From: Fragilaria crotonensis
Lineage: Eukaryota > Bacillariophyta > Fragilariophyceae > Fragilariales > Fragilariaceae
DNA length: 51,635 nt
Direction of reading: 5' to 3'
Assembly: GCA_022925895.1 (NCBI GenBank)
Contig: JAKSYS010000451.1
Location: 1 to 51,635, forward strand
Numbering within the stretch: position 1 is the stretch's first letter; each line of letters starts with the position of its first letter. A program made the translations under genes and the position numbers. The notes beneath the pieces were generated by a model, which saw only the letters and a list, made by a program, of their open reading frames with translations, ran no database searches and was not told the origin of the DNA. Positions 1-9,566 of this stretch are shown piece by piece.

Positions 1-3
1 CCA

Positions 4-600
4 TCAAGCGCTTGCGAGCAATCCAAAACCATCAACCGGTAACCCTTTCGTAAACTGATCACCCAATTGAACCTTGGTATCAATACCTTCAATGTGAATT
101 TCCAAATTCTCAACTTGTGTGCGAAACCAATGATATGGAATGCCAATGTGCTTGGTTCGTGGAGTCAACTTTGGCATCCGAGCAAACTTGAGACAGGCAT
201 CATTGTCTTCATACACGGTCGATTGTGGAATGACGTGCGGTGTTGTCCCAATCGTGTCATCAAAAGCCTTTGAATGAGAATGATAGGTGATAGCTGGTTC
301 AGTCTCAAAACGATCAACATGATTTCCTTCAAGACTTCACGGATAGGAATCAAATCCCTCATGGACTGGCTCAGAGCAATGTACTCAGCCTCCATCGTAC
401 TCAACGCAACTTGTGTCTGCATTTTGGATGCCCACATCAATGGCGCACCTGTAACACGTATCCAGTCCGAGACTTGACACTAACGGGATCTTGCTTGTCT
501 TCGACAGAGAACAAACCTCCGAAGTCCGCATCAACATAACAATCAACCCGCTGGTCAGACCCGGGCTTCAGAATCAAACCTTCTGTTTTGGTTCTTTTAG
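4..600 (-). pseudogene. Copia RNase H domain, frame-disrupted C-terminus of pol
   Basis: Three minus-strand reading frames together give a copia RNase H1 domain. Around 580-470 lies a VDADFGG block with the first catalytic Asp. Around 440-340 is the copia hallmark STMEAEYIALS with its Glu. Near 216-190 is YEDNDACLKFA with a third acidic residue, followed by HIGIPYHWFR and QLGDQFTKGLP, the usual end of copia pol. Breaks occur near 480-470 (stop after the VLQVRH stretch) and near 220. The protein end is close to base 4, so the 3' LTR should begin just outside the window. The frame breaks could be real decay or assembly indels. Confidence 0.85.
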
Positions 601-2300
601 GTATCGCAAGATGCGCTTGACACCAGCTGCATGCGATTTACGTGCTCCATGAGTGAACCGGGCAGCCTGATGGACAGCATATGCAATATCTGGTCGAGTG
701 TTGCCAGCCAGATACATAAGCATTCCAATCACCACGTCGTAGGCCCAATCTTCGGAGAAAGGTTCTCCATCAGCATCGATATGTAAAGGATCAATGGCAG
801 GTGTATCGCATCCATTGCAATCGGTCAACTTGGTAACAGCCAACACCTTGTCAATCAGGCCAGTCTGCGTAAGAAGAAACTCATTGGACCCTGTTTTCTT
901 GATCTGAATCCCGAGGAAAGCACTGACTTCACCTTCATTGCGCAGAGCAAAGTGTGACGCTGTGCATCGGTACTAATTCCCAAAGATGAAATCTCTCGTT
1001 CCAGATCTGCAACGTTGGCTGATGCAAAGATTGTGTCATCCACATAAACAACACATCATGCCTGATTTGAGAAACAGACAAGGATCGATTGCGCTTTGCT
1101 GCCAGCCTCTTTCCTCCAAACCACCCTTGAGTTTTCGAAGAATGTACGAGGTGCCTGCCGGAGACCGTACAAACTTTTGAGTAAGCGCAACACTTTGTCT
1201 GTTCCCGATTTCGGTCCAAACAAACGAGGATATTCGACGTATACCTCCTCCTTGAGCTCGGCCTGAGCGAATGCATTGGTATAATCCACCTGTCGTGTCG
1301 TCCAACCTTCAGTGAGGACAGTGGACAACAGTAACCTGATCGTGGACCACTGGACAACCGGCGCGTAAGTCTCAAAAAAATCGACGCCTTCTGTTTGCAT
1401 GTCTCCTCGTGCACAAAATCGTGCTTTGTATCGATAGGCTGTTCCGTCAGGAAGGCGCTTCAACTTGAATGCCCACGTTCCTTTCAGGACTGGTTTATCT
1501 TTTGGTCGTGTGACTGACTCCCAGGTATGTTGCCCAACCAATGTGTGAACCTCAAGTTGCATTGCTTTGATATACTCACTTGCTTCTGCCCCATGCATTG
1601 CTTGTTGGAATGTGGGCATATCGGCATCTTGACCTGGGGTTTTTGCAGCGTAAACGCGAGGATCTGTGATATTTACAACCCCTGTGTCAGAACATGTGAA
1701 CAGCTCCGCAAGATAAGCGAGTTGTGCCGCATGTCCTTCAGGATCAAGGAGTGTCGCCATCGACGAGAGGTAGACTTCATCGATGTATCGAGTCTTCTGA
1801 AAGACTCCCTTTGTTGAGCGAGTTGAACGACGTAGCGACGATGCCGGAGGCAGTGCATCAGATGATACACGGGGAATGATAGATGGAGGCGTGTCTGGTG
1901 TTGACAACAATGAAGTTGTATCCGGATTTGGATGCATCGTCACAGAAGGATTTGCAACAGAAGCAATCACAGCTGAACCAGACAGTGTAGGTGAAGTTGA
2001 CGGAAGCTCAGAAGGCAGTGTAGAGCTCTTTGCCATTGTCATAGCAATAGTATTCGTTGCCGTCGTCGTAGCAGCAGTAGATGGTTCCATAGTTGCGCGA
2101 ATTGCATCTTGACGAATCATTGCACGATCGGCCCATTCGCGGTCTTCGAGTGAGCGACTCGAAACCAGAGATCGCTCCGGATCCTCGGCATGAGGTCCCA
2201 ACGCATCATCACCGGTTTCAACAGGAATGTAGGTCGTATTCTCCAAACAGAGCTCCTTCCAATTGTCAGGAGGATCAATCTCCCTTCGATCGAAGAAACT
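574..2300 (-). pseudogene. Copia reverse transcriptase domain, multiply frameshifted
   Basis: The longest open stretch (2246-1056) begins with a linker of Ser, Thr and Pro residues. It then enters the RVT_2 domain, with WAFKLKRLPDG, RYKARFCARGD and the catalytic QVDYTNAF, and LLKSLYGLRQAP near 1180. The frame changes after the LRQAPRTFF stretch (about 1150), again just before the YVDD box (about 1055-1040, where VDDTIFASA reads in another frame), and again near 955, before the VSAFLGIQI segment. The segment 846-574 holds the connection domain (MLMYLAGNTRPDIAYAV and ILRYLK). The junction with the integrase ORF near 2250-2290 is also a frame change. All RT boxes are recognisable, so the element is decayed but not ancient. 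Confidence 0.9.
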
Positions 2301-4138
2301 GTTGAAAATTGATCATCAAAAACGACGTGATATTGTGGAGTAATACTCCCGGTGTCCAGATTGAGAACCAACGGAACTTCACTCGAGTGGAGATGACTGA
2401 AACCCATAAACACACCGCGACGTGACCGAGGCTGCCAGCGTGGAAGTTTTTGTCCGGCCTGTAGGTGAGGATCTAGAACGTATACCGGACACCCCCAGAC
2501 ATGAATGTCTTTCAAACGATGACGCGGTATCGTACTGCCGGTAAACAAATCCGCCGGACACAACCCCTGAGAGTTCGGTAAGTGATTATACAGATACGTA
2601 GCATACGTAACTGCCATAGGCCAAAGAGACGGGTCGATACCGTCTTTCCAGTGAGCTGATGCATGAAGGAGGAGAGCACGCGCCATATTGGAGACTGATT
2701 GTACGGCTCGTTCGGCAACTCCATTTTTATGATGTGCGTTGGCGCCACAATAGCGAAGACGTTGTTCGTGTGCACGAATATGCTGTACAAAGGTGTTCGC
2801 CTTGAAGGCACCGCTGTCTGTAAGGTACGACTCGACAACCACACCATGATGCATCGCCATTTGTTCGTATGCTTGCTTGGCACGAACAGTTTCCACAGCG
2901 GAGAAACCCAACTGGTGTTCAACATGCATGAACCCAGAACAGTGGTCAATGAAAATACACCCCCCTTTATACGTAGCGGAGGAAGCTTTGCCATAGGAGT
3001 CAAAAGTGCGTCCGAGGAGTCGTGATTCAAAGTGATCAACTGACACTTGCACTCCTGGTTTCAGGTGTTCCACTTTGAGAGCACCAAGCCGCTGATCATT
3101 TGGAACTGATGTTGTACTTTGCTTGGCACGACGGTGACCTTTAGCGAACTCGCAAACAGCGCACTTCATCGTCTGGAGATCGCACTTAGATGCAGACGCA
3201 AACTTTGCGGACAAAAAAGGTACCGCACGCAGGATACGCTGGACTGCAGGAAAGTTGAGGTGCCCGAAACGATGGTGCCAATGAAGAAGAAGCTTTTGCC
3301 CGCCAGTCATATTTTGATTCTGGGCGTCCATCAAGGATAAGTTCATTTGCGGATCATGACATGTAGTTGTCGCAACAGCGCCAATCCTGGCATATCCGAC
3401 AGGTAGCGAATTACGATCGTCATATTCGACAATCAACGACGCAGAACCCTTCAAATGGAGACGGAACGAAGCTTGATCACCTTCATAGCTCCCTTGCATT
3501 CCGGTAGAAGCATCAAACAACCGTTGAGGGCTCAGAAGACGAGCTTTAGCTTTGGGTACGTAGTATGCCATGCTCCTTACCACCACATCATCGTTCTCAC
3601 CATTCGAAAATGTATATGTCACAGGACCAACACCTTCAATGCGAAGCCCATTTGCCATTCCTCCAAGACGCAAGTCCCCGTTAGGAATGGTTAAAGGATC
3701 ATCGAAGTCTGCCTTGTCATATGTAATAGCAAGGGAGGCTCCTGTGTCGAAGATCACAGGTTGTTTGTCGGATGATTCGTGTTCGAACGTCATGAAGGCA
3801 CACGGAGAATCGAAGTATCCCCGTGATCCGTAGGAATCAGTCACTGAAGTTGTCTCCACAACAGTGGGACCATGCGCATCGATCTGGCCAGCGATTGTCA
3901 GTAACTGCTGTGTCGATGTCAATTCGTGAGCCCATGGAGAGGATGCTATCGAAATCGAATCGATGGGATCCGATGCATCATCCACTTGTAAGGACGTGCT
4001 CGTCCGATGATTCCTTGCAGAGTAAGCATCCATGCTGGTGATGCTCTTCTGGACGTTGTTCGCGAAAATCATGAACAGATCTTGATGATGCGTAGGTGAC
4101 TTCAATGACATCGTCAGTTGTCCACCAATCGATATCAC
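2117..4138 (-). CDS. Copia protease-integrase ORF (673 aa open)
   Basis: Open reading frame with an aspartic protease motif (FDTGASLAI, about residue 130), a GAG-pre-integrase/HHCC zinc finger (LLLHWHHRFGHLN, then CAVCEFAKGHRR, residues about 280-345) and an integrase core. Core acidic residues are seen in SVDHFES, in YLTDSGAF, and as the Glu of HHKNGVAERAVQ, giving a complete D, D, E set. A copia integrase C-terminal part follows (HVWGCPVYVLDP and RSRRGVFMGFS). The start at 4138 is only the first usable codon in the frame. In a normal copia element this would be the middle of a gag-pol polyprotein. The frame is the same as gag (6223-4799), but the intervening segment is open in a different frame. 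Confidence 0.92.
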   Translation of the reverse strand: MISIGGQLTMSLKSPTHHQDLFMIFANNVQKSITSMDAYSARNHRTSTSLQVDDASDPIDSISIASSPWAHELTSTQQLLTIAGQIDAHGPTVVETTSVTDSYGSRGYFDSPCAFMTFEHESSDKQPVIFDTGASLAITYDKADFDDPLTIPNGDLRLGGMANGLRIEGVGPVTYTFSNGENDDVVVRSMAYYVPKAKARLLSPQRLFDASTGMQGSYEGDQASFRLHLKGSASLIVEYDDRNSLPVGYARIGAVATTTCHDPQMNLSLMDAQNQNMTGGQKLLLHWHHRFGHLNFPAVQRILRAVPFLSAKFASASKCDLQTMKCAVCEFAKGHRRAKQSTTSVPNDQRLGALKVEHLKPGVQVSVDHFESRLLGRTFDSYGKASSATYKGGCIFIDHCSGFMHVEHQLGFSAVETVRAKQAYEQMAMHHGVVVESYLTDSGAFKANTFVQHIRAHEQRLRYCGANAHHKNGVAERAVQSVSNMARALLLHASAHWKDGIDPSLWPMAVTYATYLYNHLPNSQGLCPADLFTGSTIPRHRLKDIHVWGCPVYVLDPHLQAGQKLPRWQPRSRRGVFMGFSHLHSSEVPLVLNLDTGSITPQYHVVFDDQFSTVSSIEGRLILLTIGRSSVWRIRPTFLLKPVMMRWDLMPRIRSDLWFRVAHSKTANGPIVQ

Positions 4139-4844
4139 AACAATCAGCCATACTTGTATGAACCGAACTCTCGATAGTAGTTCTTGTCAATGATTCATCC
4201 CTGATGATGGACGGAGAAACCGCTTCGGATGCTTCACCATCACTTGATGACCTGATTGTCAACACTTGAAACAGGTAAGTCGCTTTCAATTTGTTAAATT
4301 GCACCCATGTATTCCAATCTAACACCATCAATTCGTCCAAATAGGATACACGTTGATAGGCATGATTCCCAAACTGATACATCTGACGGCTCAGATCATT
4401 TAGATTTGGAATCGGTGACGGAGCCTTGGCAGTTGGAAGCAGGATGACATTCGTCATAGCCATCCAAAGAATTGGAAGAAATCGAAGTGCTGGAAGACGT
4501 CGCCCGCGATCGTGGCGATGACGCCACGCTTGCTTCTCCAAACGACGGCGCTCGCGACGAGGAACTCCAGGGCTGGTGACAAAACACTGAGTGGCGAGGT
4601 ACGTTATACATTCCCAAGCCAAAAGGGTTATCCAAAAGATAAGGATCGCAAACTGTTGCAACCATGCCGGAGAATACGACTGAAACATCTGACGAAGTGA
4701 GTCAGCGTTGAACTCAGAAGAAGATGTCGATCTAGAATCGGATGCTTGAGCCGAAAACGAAGACATGACAAACCGATTGATCCGCCTGGAAAGGTATGTT
4801 ACCCATTCCCAAGCCACAAACAGCATCCAAAACTTATTGAACAC
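3978..4844 (-). CDS. Membrane-segment ORF between gag and protease of the copia element
   Basis: A 288-residue open frame overlaps the end of gag (stop at 4799) and the start of the protease ORF (4138). It is shifted -1 relative to gag and needs +1 to reach pol. Its first codon is GTG, so it has no convincing start of its own and probably continues gag after a frame change. It has aromatic hydrophobic stretches: FWMLFVAWEWVTYL near the start, FAILIFWITLLAWECITYL about 60 residues on, and LRFLPILWMAMTNVILLP about residue 120. The first two look like a duplication (FW..., AWE..TYL..., FV.S). A basic patch (RRERRRLEKQAWRHR) separates them from the third. I do not recognise this as a standard copia domain. 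It could be an env-like or capsid-associated membrane module, or a spacer opened by two compensating indels. Confidence 0.5.
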   Translation of the reverse strand: MFNKFWMLFVAWEWVTYLSRRINRFVMSSFSAQASDSRSTSSSEFNADSLRQMFQSYSPAWLQQFAILIFWITLLAWECITYLATQCFVTSPGVPRRERRRLEKQAWRHRHDRGRRLPALRFLPILWMAMTNVILLPTAKAPSPIPNLNDLSRQMYQFGNHAYQRVSYLDELMVLDWNTWVQFNKLKATYLFQVLTIRSSSDGEASEAVSPSIIRDESLTRTTIESSVHTSMADCCDIDWWTTDDVIEVTYASSRSVHDFREQRPEEHHQHGCLLCKESSDEHVLTSG

Positions 4845-6637
4845 GGAAGACGAAGGATCGATCCCGTATCAGGTTCTGGAAACGACCATGTACCATCAGT
4901 ACCAACGATGAGAGATGGTGGATCACCACTATCTTCCCTGGCAGCTGCATCGGAAGCCGGAGTCTCCCTTTCGTGATGCTCCCTTTCGTCGTCGGTAGAG
5001 TCGGTATTCGATGACCTCTCCCTTTCGACCGAAGACGAAACGGGAGCGAAGGCATGAGCAGCCTCCGAGGCAGAAACAGAGGCACACCAGGCGCCCCGAA
5101 ACTCAATTGGATCATCATCTGCGTCGGACACACCAGGCTCGGCAGTGGTAGCAACGGGAATCCCTAGAGGAACCTCAACAGAAGCCAGATTGCCTTCATG
5201 GGGGGTAGTGTAGTCATCCTTGTGCTCCGAATCGAAGTGAGACAGAAGATAAAAGCCGGTTTTTCCGGACTTTTTGCACACGCACTTTGTGCAGAACTTC
5301 CACTTGCGATTGTCCTCATCAACAAGGGGCTTGGTGAGATCTTTGGGTTCCAAATACTTCCAGGCAGCAAGGTGGTCCGTTTTGACTTTCTTGGCCAAAG
5401 GTTCAGCATCAGTGTCTTTGTCTCTGTCCTTGCCTTTCAATGGACAATCCTTGATGAGATGAGGTCCCTTGCACCGATAGCACTTGCGCTCCTCTTTGTT
5501 CCCACCTGAGCTACTGCTTGGCCGGGATCCGTGCTTGTCCCCAACTGCAGCGTTATTGCTCTGAGGAAGTTTGGCAGCCAACGCGGGCCAATCATGGTCC
5601 GAAATGAGACGACCGTGCAGCTGTTGGAGCGTCGAAATCACGCCAACCGGACCATACTTGTGATACTCCATATCCAGTAGGATAGAGCGAGGATCAAGTA
5701 CCTTGTACTTATGTTCCATCGTCTTGACATAGTCTAGGAGGTTGAAAACCTTCCTATTAAACTCTTCGCACGACGTGCGGGTAACCTTCTGAAGAAGACG
5801 TGAACCAGTGTTCACTGGGAGTGCGTATCCTCCCTGCATGACCTTGATTAAACGAAGAGCTTCCGTGGAGAAGTCGGACACGTTTTCTCCTGGATACGAA
5901 TCCAGTGTCAACGCACCAAAGGCCGTTGTGGCGCCATCAATATCATGAGAGACTGAAGCATTGCATGTCTCGAGTGCCATGATTAAAAGGCAAGATCCAG
6001 GGAGACGTTTGTAGTCCTTCCTGTGCCCATACCGAACGAAGATCTTCTCCTGGAAGTTCGAAGTCAAATACGACTCAACAACCAACCTGGACATCTTGAT
6101 TTCGCACTCTTCGTACGAGTCAAAGGTGGCATTGGTTTCGTTGGTAACGTCACTGCGTTCGTTGAATTCCTTGACAACGTCCTCAAGGGTGAAGTTGTGA
6201 ACATGGTCGAAGAGATTGACCACAGTTCCTCCGGCGTCCTAGACGTGATAGAAGGTTTCTTGCCCATGCTCTTCGACACGGCGTTCCAAGAGAGTAAGAA
6301 ACTTCTCTTTCCCTACCTCAGTGGTTGAAGTAACGACCGGTTCAAGACGTCCGTCAAACTTGAGATTGTTCGTAGCATCACGCGCCGTCACAAGGTCACG
6401 TTCGATGGAAGAAATGGTCTTCACGTTTCGACGTTGCGAAGCGTAGGAGTACGTGTTGCGCTCCTTTGGTTTGTAGTCTTGATCAAGACCCGATCCTCCA
6501 ATGTACAGTCCATACACTGGGTGAATCCCTCCCCTCTTGGGAGCAAGAGCCACAACTGGAGGTGGCGGTGGTGGCGGCGGTGGCCTCTGCCCTCCAGGAG
6601 TCGTAGGAGTACTCGTCATGGCGGCGGCGATCTTCAC
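4799..6637 (-). CDS. Copia gag polyprotein with one in-frame stop
   Basis: Two stretches in the same frame (6637-6239 and 6223-4799) are separated by an in-frame TAG at 6239-6241, so the full gag would be about 610 residues. The N-terminus has a run of nine prolines near residue 20. The middle is a helical capsid-like region typical of copia gag, then a zinc knuckle CYRCKGPHLIKDC. This knuckle has spacing C-x2-C-x3-H-x4-C, one residue shorter than the usual CCHC box. A second Cys/His cluster follows (FCTKCVCKK ... SHFDSEH). The C-terminal part is acidic and Ser-rich. The start is ATG at 6637 or the second ATG at 6619. The only lesion is the TAG, which could be a point mutation or a leaky stop. 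Confidence 0.85.
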
Positions 6638-6682
6638 GATGGAAGGAACTAGTTATTTCTCGTCTTTGCAAAGGAAACACTT

Positions 6683-6694
6683 GGGCTCATAACC
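6683..6694 (-). promoter_or_regulatory. Candidate primer-binding site, internal initiator tRNA-Met type
   Basis: The minus strand reads GGTTATGAGCCC just upstream of gag. This is exactly complementary to GGGCUCAUAACC, the anticodon stem-loop region of eukaryotic initiator tRNA-Met. Copia-group elements such as Drosophila copia prime from an internal half-tRNA of initiator Met, so both position and sequence fit. No diatom tRNA was compared directly. Confidence 0.6.
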
Positions 6695-6701
6695 AGCGAG
6701 A

Positions 6702-6954
6702 TGACAACGATAAGCACCTTCTCCTTTTCGATGAGAATGTGTTCAAGTCGTCAAGTCTATCTGATAGAACTGACAATGATGTAAATACTAAACCGGATAC
6801 GAAACTGTCTCGATCAAATATTGTGAACTAATCAGGCGCCAAGCACGCCGTTACACTATTTGCAGTCGTGAATCACAGATGGAATAGTGACATGGAATAT
6901 ATGGACAGTAGACAGTACAGTCCGCAGATGCGTGTCAGTACAGACATGTCAACA
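6702..6954 (-). repeat. Candidate 5' LTR of the copia element
   Basis: On the minus strand a TGTTGAC start at 6954 and a TTGTCA end at 6702 give a 253-bp segment ending 8 bases before the candidate primer-binding site. TG...CA ends and this spacing are expected of an LTR. The partner LTR is outside the window, so the left boundary is a guess; TG starts farther upstream, near 7100, are also possible. Confidence 0.4.
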
Positions 6955-7170
6955 TGTCCATCAATCCTATTCCAATCGTCACACCCATGCTTGTATAATG
7001 ACTCTATGCATACTCGGAGTTCATACGATCTACGACAATGTACTAGTACCCGAAAGTATGTCTTGAACTCGAAATCACTACGTATACTGTAGTCGTACAC
7101 AATACAAACGCTCCCTCTTCACCACCACAACCCTGGAAATACCTACCCTCTCGCAATATTGAAATCTGCC

Positions 7171-8019
7171 ATGGGAGGTCGCAAACGGAAAGCCGGGCCT
7201 CCAGAGCATACAAGCAACGTCTCGCATGACGGCAACATCAGCCAATCTGAACCTCAATCTACCCTGTTGTTGCACTCCGACAGGAAGAAACACAAAATGT
7301 CCACCACTAGAAGTGCTGCTGAACACACACCACGGAAGACTCTTTCCGAATGCGCTAATCCCTCCATTCCCATTTCCCAAGTCGATCACGATATAACCCT
7401 TGCACTCCTTAAGACCATGGACTGGACCATGGCCCAGAATACATCACGCCGGAACGTAATCCGCTCTGACGACCCGTCCACCCCGCGAAATAGTCGGAAC
7501 AAACCGTACTGCATGTCCTTCATTTTCGGTCGCAACATGAAAGACCCGGCTGGCGGCTTGTCCTGGTGGTCGACCAAGTATCCTGACGTTTACGACAAAC
7601 TCCGCGCTCTCCTCGAAAAATACGATCCGTCGTTCTCATACACCCACATTACTCTCAACCGCAATCTGAGATGTAAGCGCCATACGGACGGTGGCAATGC
7701 CGGTCCGTCGTACATTGCAGCTTTTGGCAACTTTAAAGGGGGGAAACTTCTGGTGGAACCACCTGGAGGAGGTCGGCCCGAGATGGAGCTGGATCTCAAG
7801 AGTCGTTTTGTAAAGTTTAATGGAAAGACACAGCCACACGAGACATTGGCATTTTCGGGGGAACGATTCACACTTGTATATTATACGTCGGATATTGAAC
7901 CGGAGGAGGGAGCTGTTGATCGGCGGCGGGGCGGGCCAACGAAGGCTAGTGCTGTCAGCTCCACATTAGCTGCCAAGTTTCAGGCTGTCAAGGCCAAATT
8001 GGGCCGAACGAAAAAGTGA
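7171..8019 (+). CDS. 2OG-Fe(II) oxygenase-like protein (282 aa), TET/JBP- or viral/algal-type fold suspected
   Basis: The start is ATG at 7171; the frame is open 4 codons further but only with a TTG. The first ~85 residues are basic and disordered (GGRKRKAG, DRKKHK), suggesting nuclear entry. Residues about 150-255 look like a double-stranded beta-helix oxygenase: YTHITLNRNLRCKRHTDGGN carries the HxD iron-binding pair, FGNFKGGKLLVE forms a central strand, and QPHETLAFSGERFTLVYY gives the distal His and an Arg 10 residues later that would hold 2-oxoglutarate. No signal peptide is seen. The HxD with a following Asn-x-Gly resembles the TET/JBP and giant-virus/algal oxygenases that act on nucleic acids. 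Substrate and subfamily are inference; a protein hydroxylase is possible. It stands alone just upstream of the copia element, in the opposite direction. Confidence 0.65.
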   Translation: MGGRKRKAGPPEHTSNVSHDGNISQSEPQSTLLLHSDRKKHKMSTTRSAAEHTPRKTLSECANPSIPISQVDHDITLALLKTMDWTMAQNTSRRNVIRSDDPSTPRNSRNKPYCMSFIFGRNMKDPAGGLSWWSTKYPDVYDKLRALLEKYDPSFSYTHITLNRNLRCKRHTDGGNAGPSYIAAFGNFKGGKLLVEPPGGGRPEMELDLKSRFVKFNGKTQPHETLAFSGERFTLVYYTSDIEPEEGAVDRRRGGPTKASAVSSTLAAKFQAVKAKLGRTKK

Positions 8020-8279
8020 TGAGAATACATTGCCTGGTGGGCCCATCGTCGCAGTCACTTATAGAAATCTTAATATATTCTTGCATAAAGCATTAGGACT
8101 GTTTTAGTTTTTTGGTACTTTTTGCATGGACTTGTGCTGTTTTGCTCGACCGAATAGAAAATGATTCGTGCATCCTAAAGCAGTAGCTTAAAAATTCCAT
8201 TGGTATCAACCCGGGAAAAGGTAAACGAGCGACAATGACGTGGGCGAAGAGTGCCAACGTGCGATAGTGGTTCTCCTCT
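8020..8279. other. Intergenic region between convergent genes
   Basis: This holds the 3' ends of the oxygenase-like gene and the SLC10A7-like gene. AT-rich with no repeat or additional ORF that I can support; both 3' UTRs and polyadenylation sites must lie here. Confidence 0.5.
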
Positions 8280-9566
8280 TCACTTAGGCTGAGAGGCTTC
8301 AACAACACCAGAATCATCTACGACCGGGGGCTGCTGGTGCACCTGCTGTTCTTCATCAGGCGCTTCAATATCATCCGGTGTTGCTGACGCCGCATCAATA
8401 CCTCCACCATGCTCATCAGCAACAACAATTCCCAATCGAGCTTCTTCCCTCTGCACCCAAGCGCTCAATCTCGATGCCATCATGGTCCCTATCAGCAACT
8501 GCAACGAGTGCCACACCAACAGCGGCAGAGTGTAAATACCGACGTTGGGACTGTTGAAATAAATGGCGTTAATGAGTGGGATGCCCATGGCCACACTCTT
8601 GAGGGTGCATCCGAATAATCCCATAACACGTAGTTTGGGTTCTGCAGGAAAAAGGTATCCAAGAGAATACCAAGCCAGGACCATGACGAAGACCACAAGG
8701 AGAAATTGGAAAACGACCATGAGTATGATGTGGACGGCAACGTTGGGATCGGATATTCCGGTGTTAAATGTCCTGCAAAAGACAGTGTAGACGATGAAAA
8801 CGAGAGCATACTGTTGTGCCAACTTCAAGTGCACCTTGTGGGTCTTGACGAACTGTACAACTGGAGGGAGTGTCTTTTGCATGACTTGTCCAACAAAAAT
8901 GGGCAGGATGACCTGCAGCAAAAGGTTGAGAAAGACAGTTCCAAAATCCGCAACATCCATCGAGGTGATTCCCAAGTATCCCAAGATGAGCAGTGGACTG
9001 ATGAAGACACCAACGATATTTCCAAAGGCAGAATGGAAAATGGATGCGGCTTCATCTCCGCCTGCCGCTTTGGTCAAGACTTGAACCATGCTGATGGTGA
9101 GTGGGAGCGTACCGCAAATAACCATGCCATCGGCCAGCGCTACTGGGATGATTTTCACAGCTGACAAGAAGCGTGAAACTCCATACACAAGGGCCGAGAC
9201 GAAGCCGAAATTGTAAATGGGAACAAAGAGATTGAATTTCACGCGCTTTGATGCCTTGGCGAATTCTTCAGTCTTCAAGCTCAATCCAGCCAGTAGAAAA
9301 ATGAATACGACAGCGATCCATGTTGCGGTAATCTTTGGCGCAAGATAAATGGCGCCTAGGGGTGGGTATGCAAGGGCCAACAAGATGGCCAGGACCACCA
9401 AAATCAGGAATTCATGCTCCCAGTAGATGGCAACGATGTCAGCCATACTGCAACTACAAATACGTTTCTTCGTTTTGTTGTTGTCCACGTCTGGATGTGA
9501 AGGAGCCGTGTCGTGGTCTACGACGACAGAGGTTGGTGTATGCGCTGCTTCTGGAACAGGAGCCAT
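8280..9566 (-). CDS. SLC10A7/RCH1-like putative sodium-bile acid cotransporter family protein
   Basis: A 428-residue membrane protein with about ten hydrophobic segments between residues 45 and 370. The segment GTLPLTISMVQVLTKAAGGD followed by EAASIFHSAFGNIVGVF is the signature crossover region of the SLC10A7/SBF-like family. The same family includes human SLC10A7, yeast Rch1 and bacterial YfeH. Relatives act at the plasma membrane or Golgi and affect intracellular calcium and glycosylation; direct bile acid transport has not been shown for this branch. The N-terminal 40 and C-terminal 60 residues are hydrophilic and poorly conserved, the latter Asp/Glu/Gln-rich. The start is ATG at 9566. No intron is evident. 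It is divergent from the DUF4336 gene at 10272 and convergent with the oxygenase gene ending at 8019. Confidence 0.85.
   Translation of the reverse strand: MAPVPEAAHTPTSVVVDHDTAPSHPDVDNNKTKKRICSCSMADIVAIYWEHEFLILVVLAILLALAYPPLGAIYLAPKITATWIAVVFIFLLAGLSLKTEEFAKASKRVKFNLFVPIYNFGFVSALVYGVSRFLSAVKIIPVALADGMVICGTLPLTISMVQVLTKAAGGDEAASIFHSAFGNIVGVFISPLLILGYLGITSMDVADFGTVFLNLLLQVILPIFVGQVMQKTLPPVVQFVKTHKVHLKLAQQYALVFIVYTVFCRTFNTGISDPNVAVHIILMVVFQFLLVVFVMVLAWYSLGYLFPAEPKLRVMGLFGCTLKSVAMGIPLINAIYFNSPNVGIYTLPLLVWHSLQLLIGTMMASRLSAWVQREEARLGIVVADEHGGGIDAASATPDDIEAPDEEQQVHQQPPVVDDSGVVEASQPK

Larger units (their letters stand above)
1..6954 (-). mobile_element. Ty1/copia LTR retrotransposon, degraded, 3' end cut by window
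   Basis: Reading on the minus strand, the order is candidate 5' LTR, primer-binding site, gag, a membrane-segment ORF, protease, integrase, reverse transcriptase and RNase H. Integrase before reverse transcriptase is the diagnostic order of Ty1/copia (Pseudoviridae-type) elements. The coding part is split by an in-frame stop in gag and at least five frame changes in the RT/RNase H part, so this copy is probably not autonomous. The 3' LTR lies beyond base 1, so LTR identity and the target-site duplication cannot be examined. Diatom genomes are rich in copia elements (CoDi lineages); assignment to one lineage would need a phylogeny. Confidence 0.93.
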
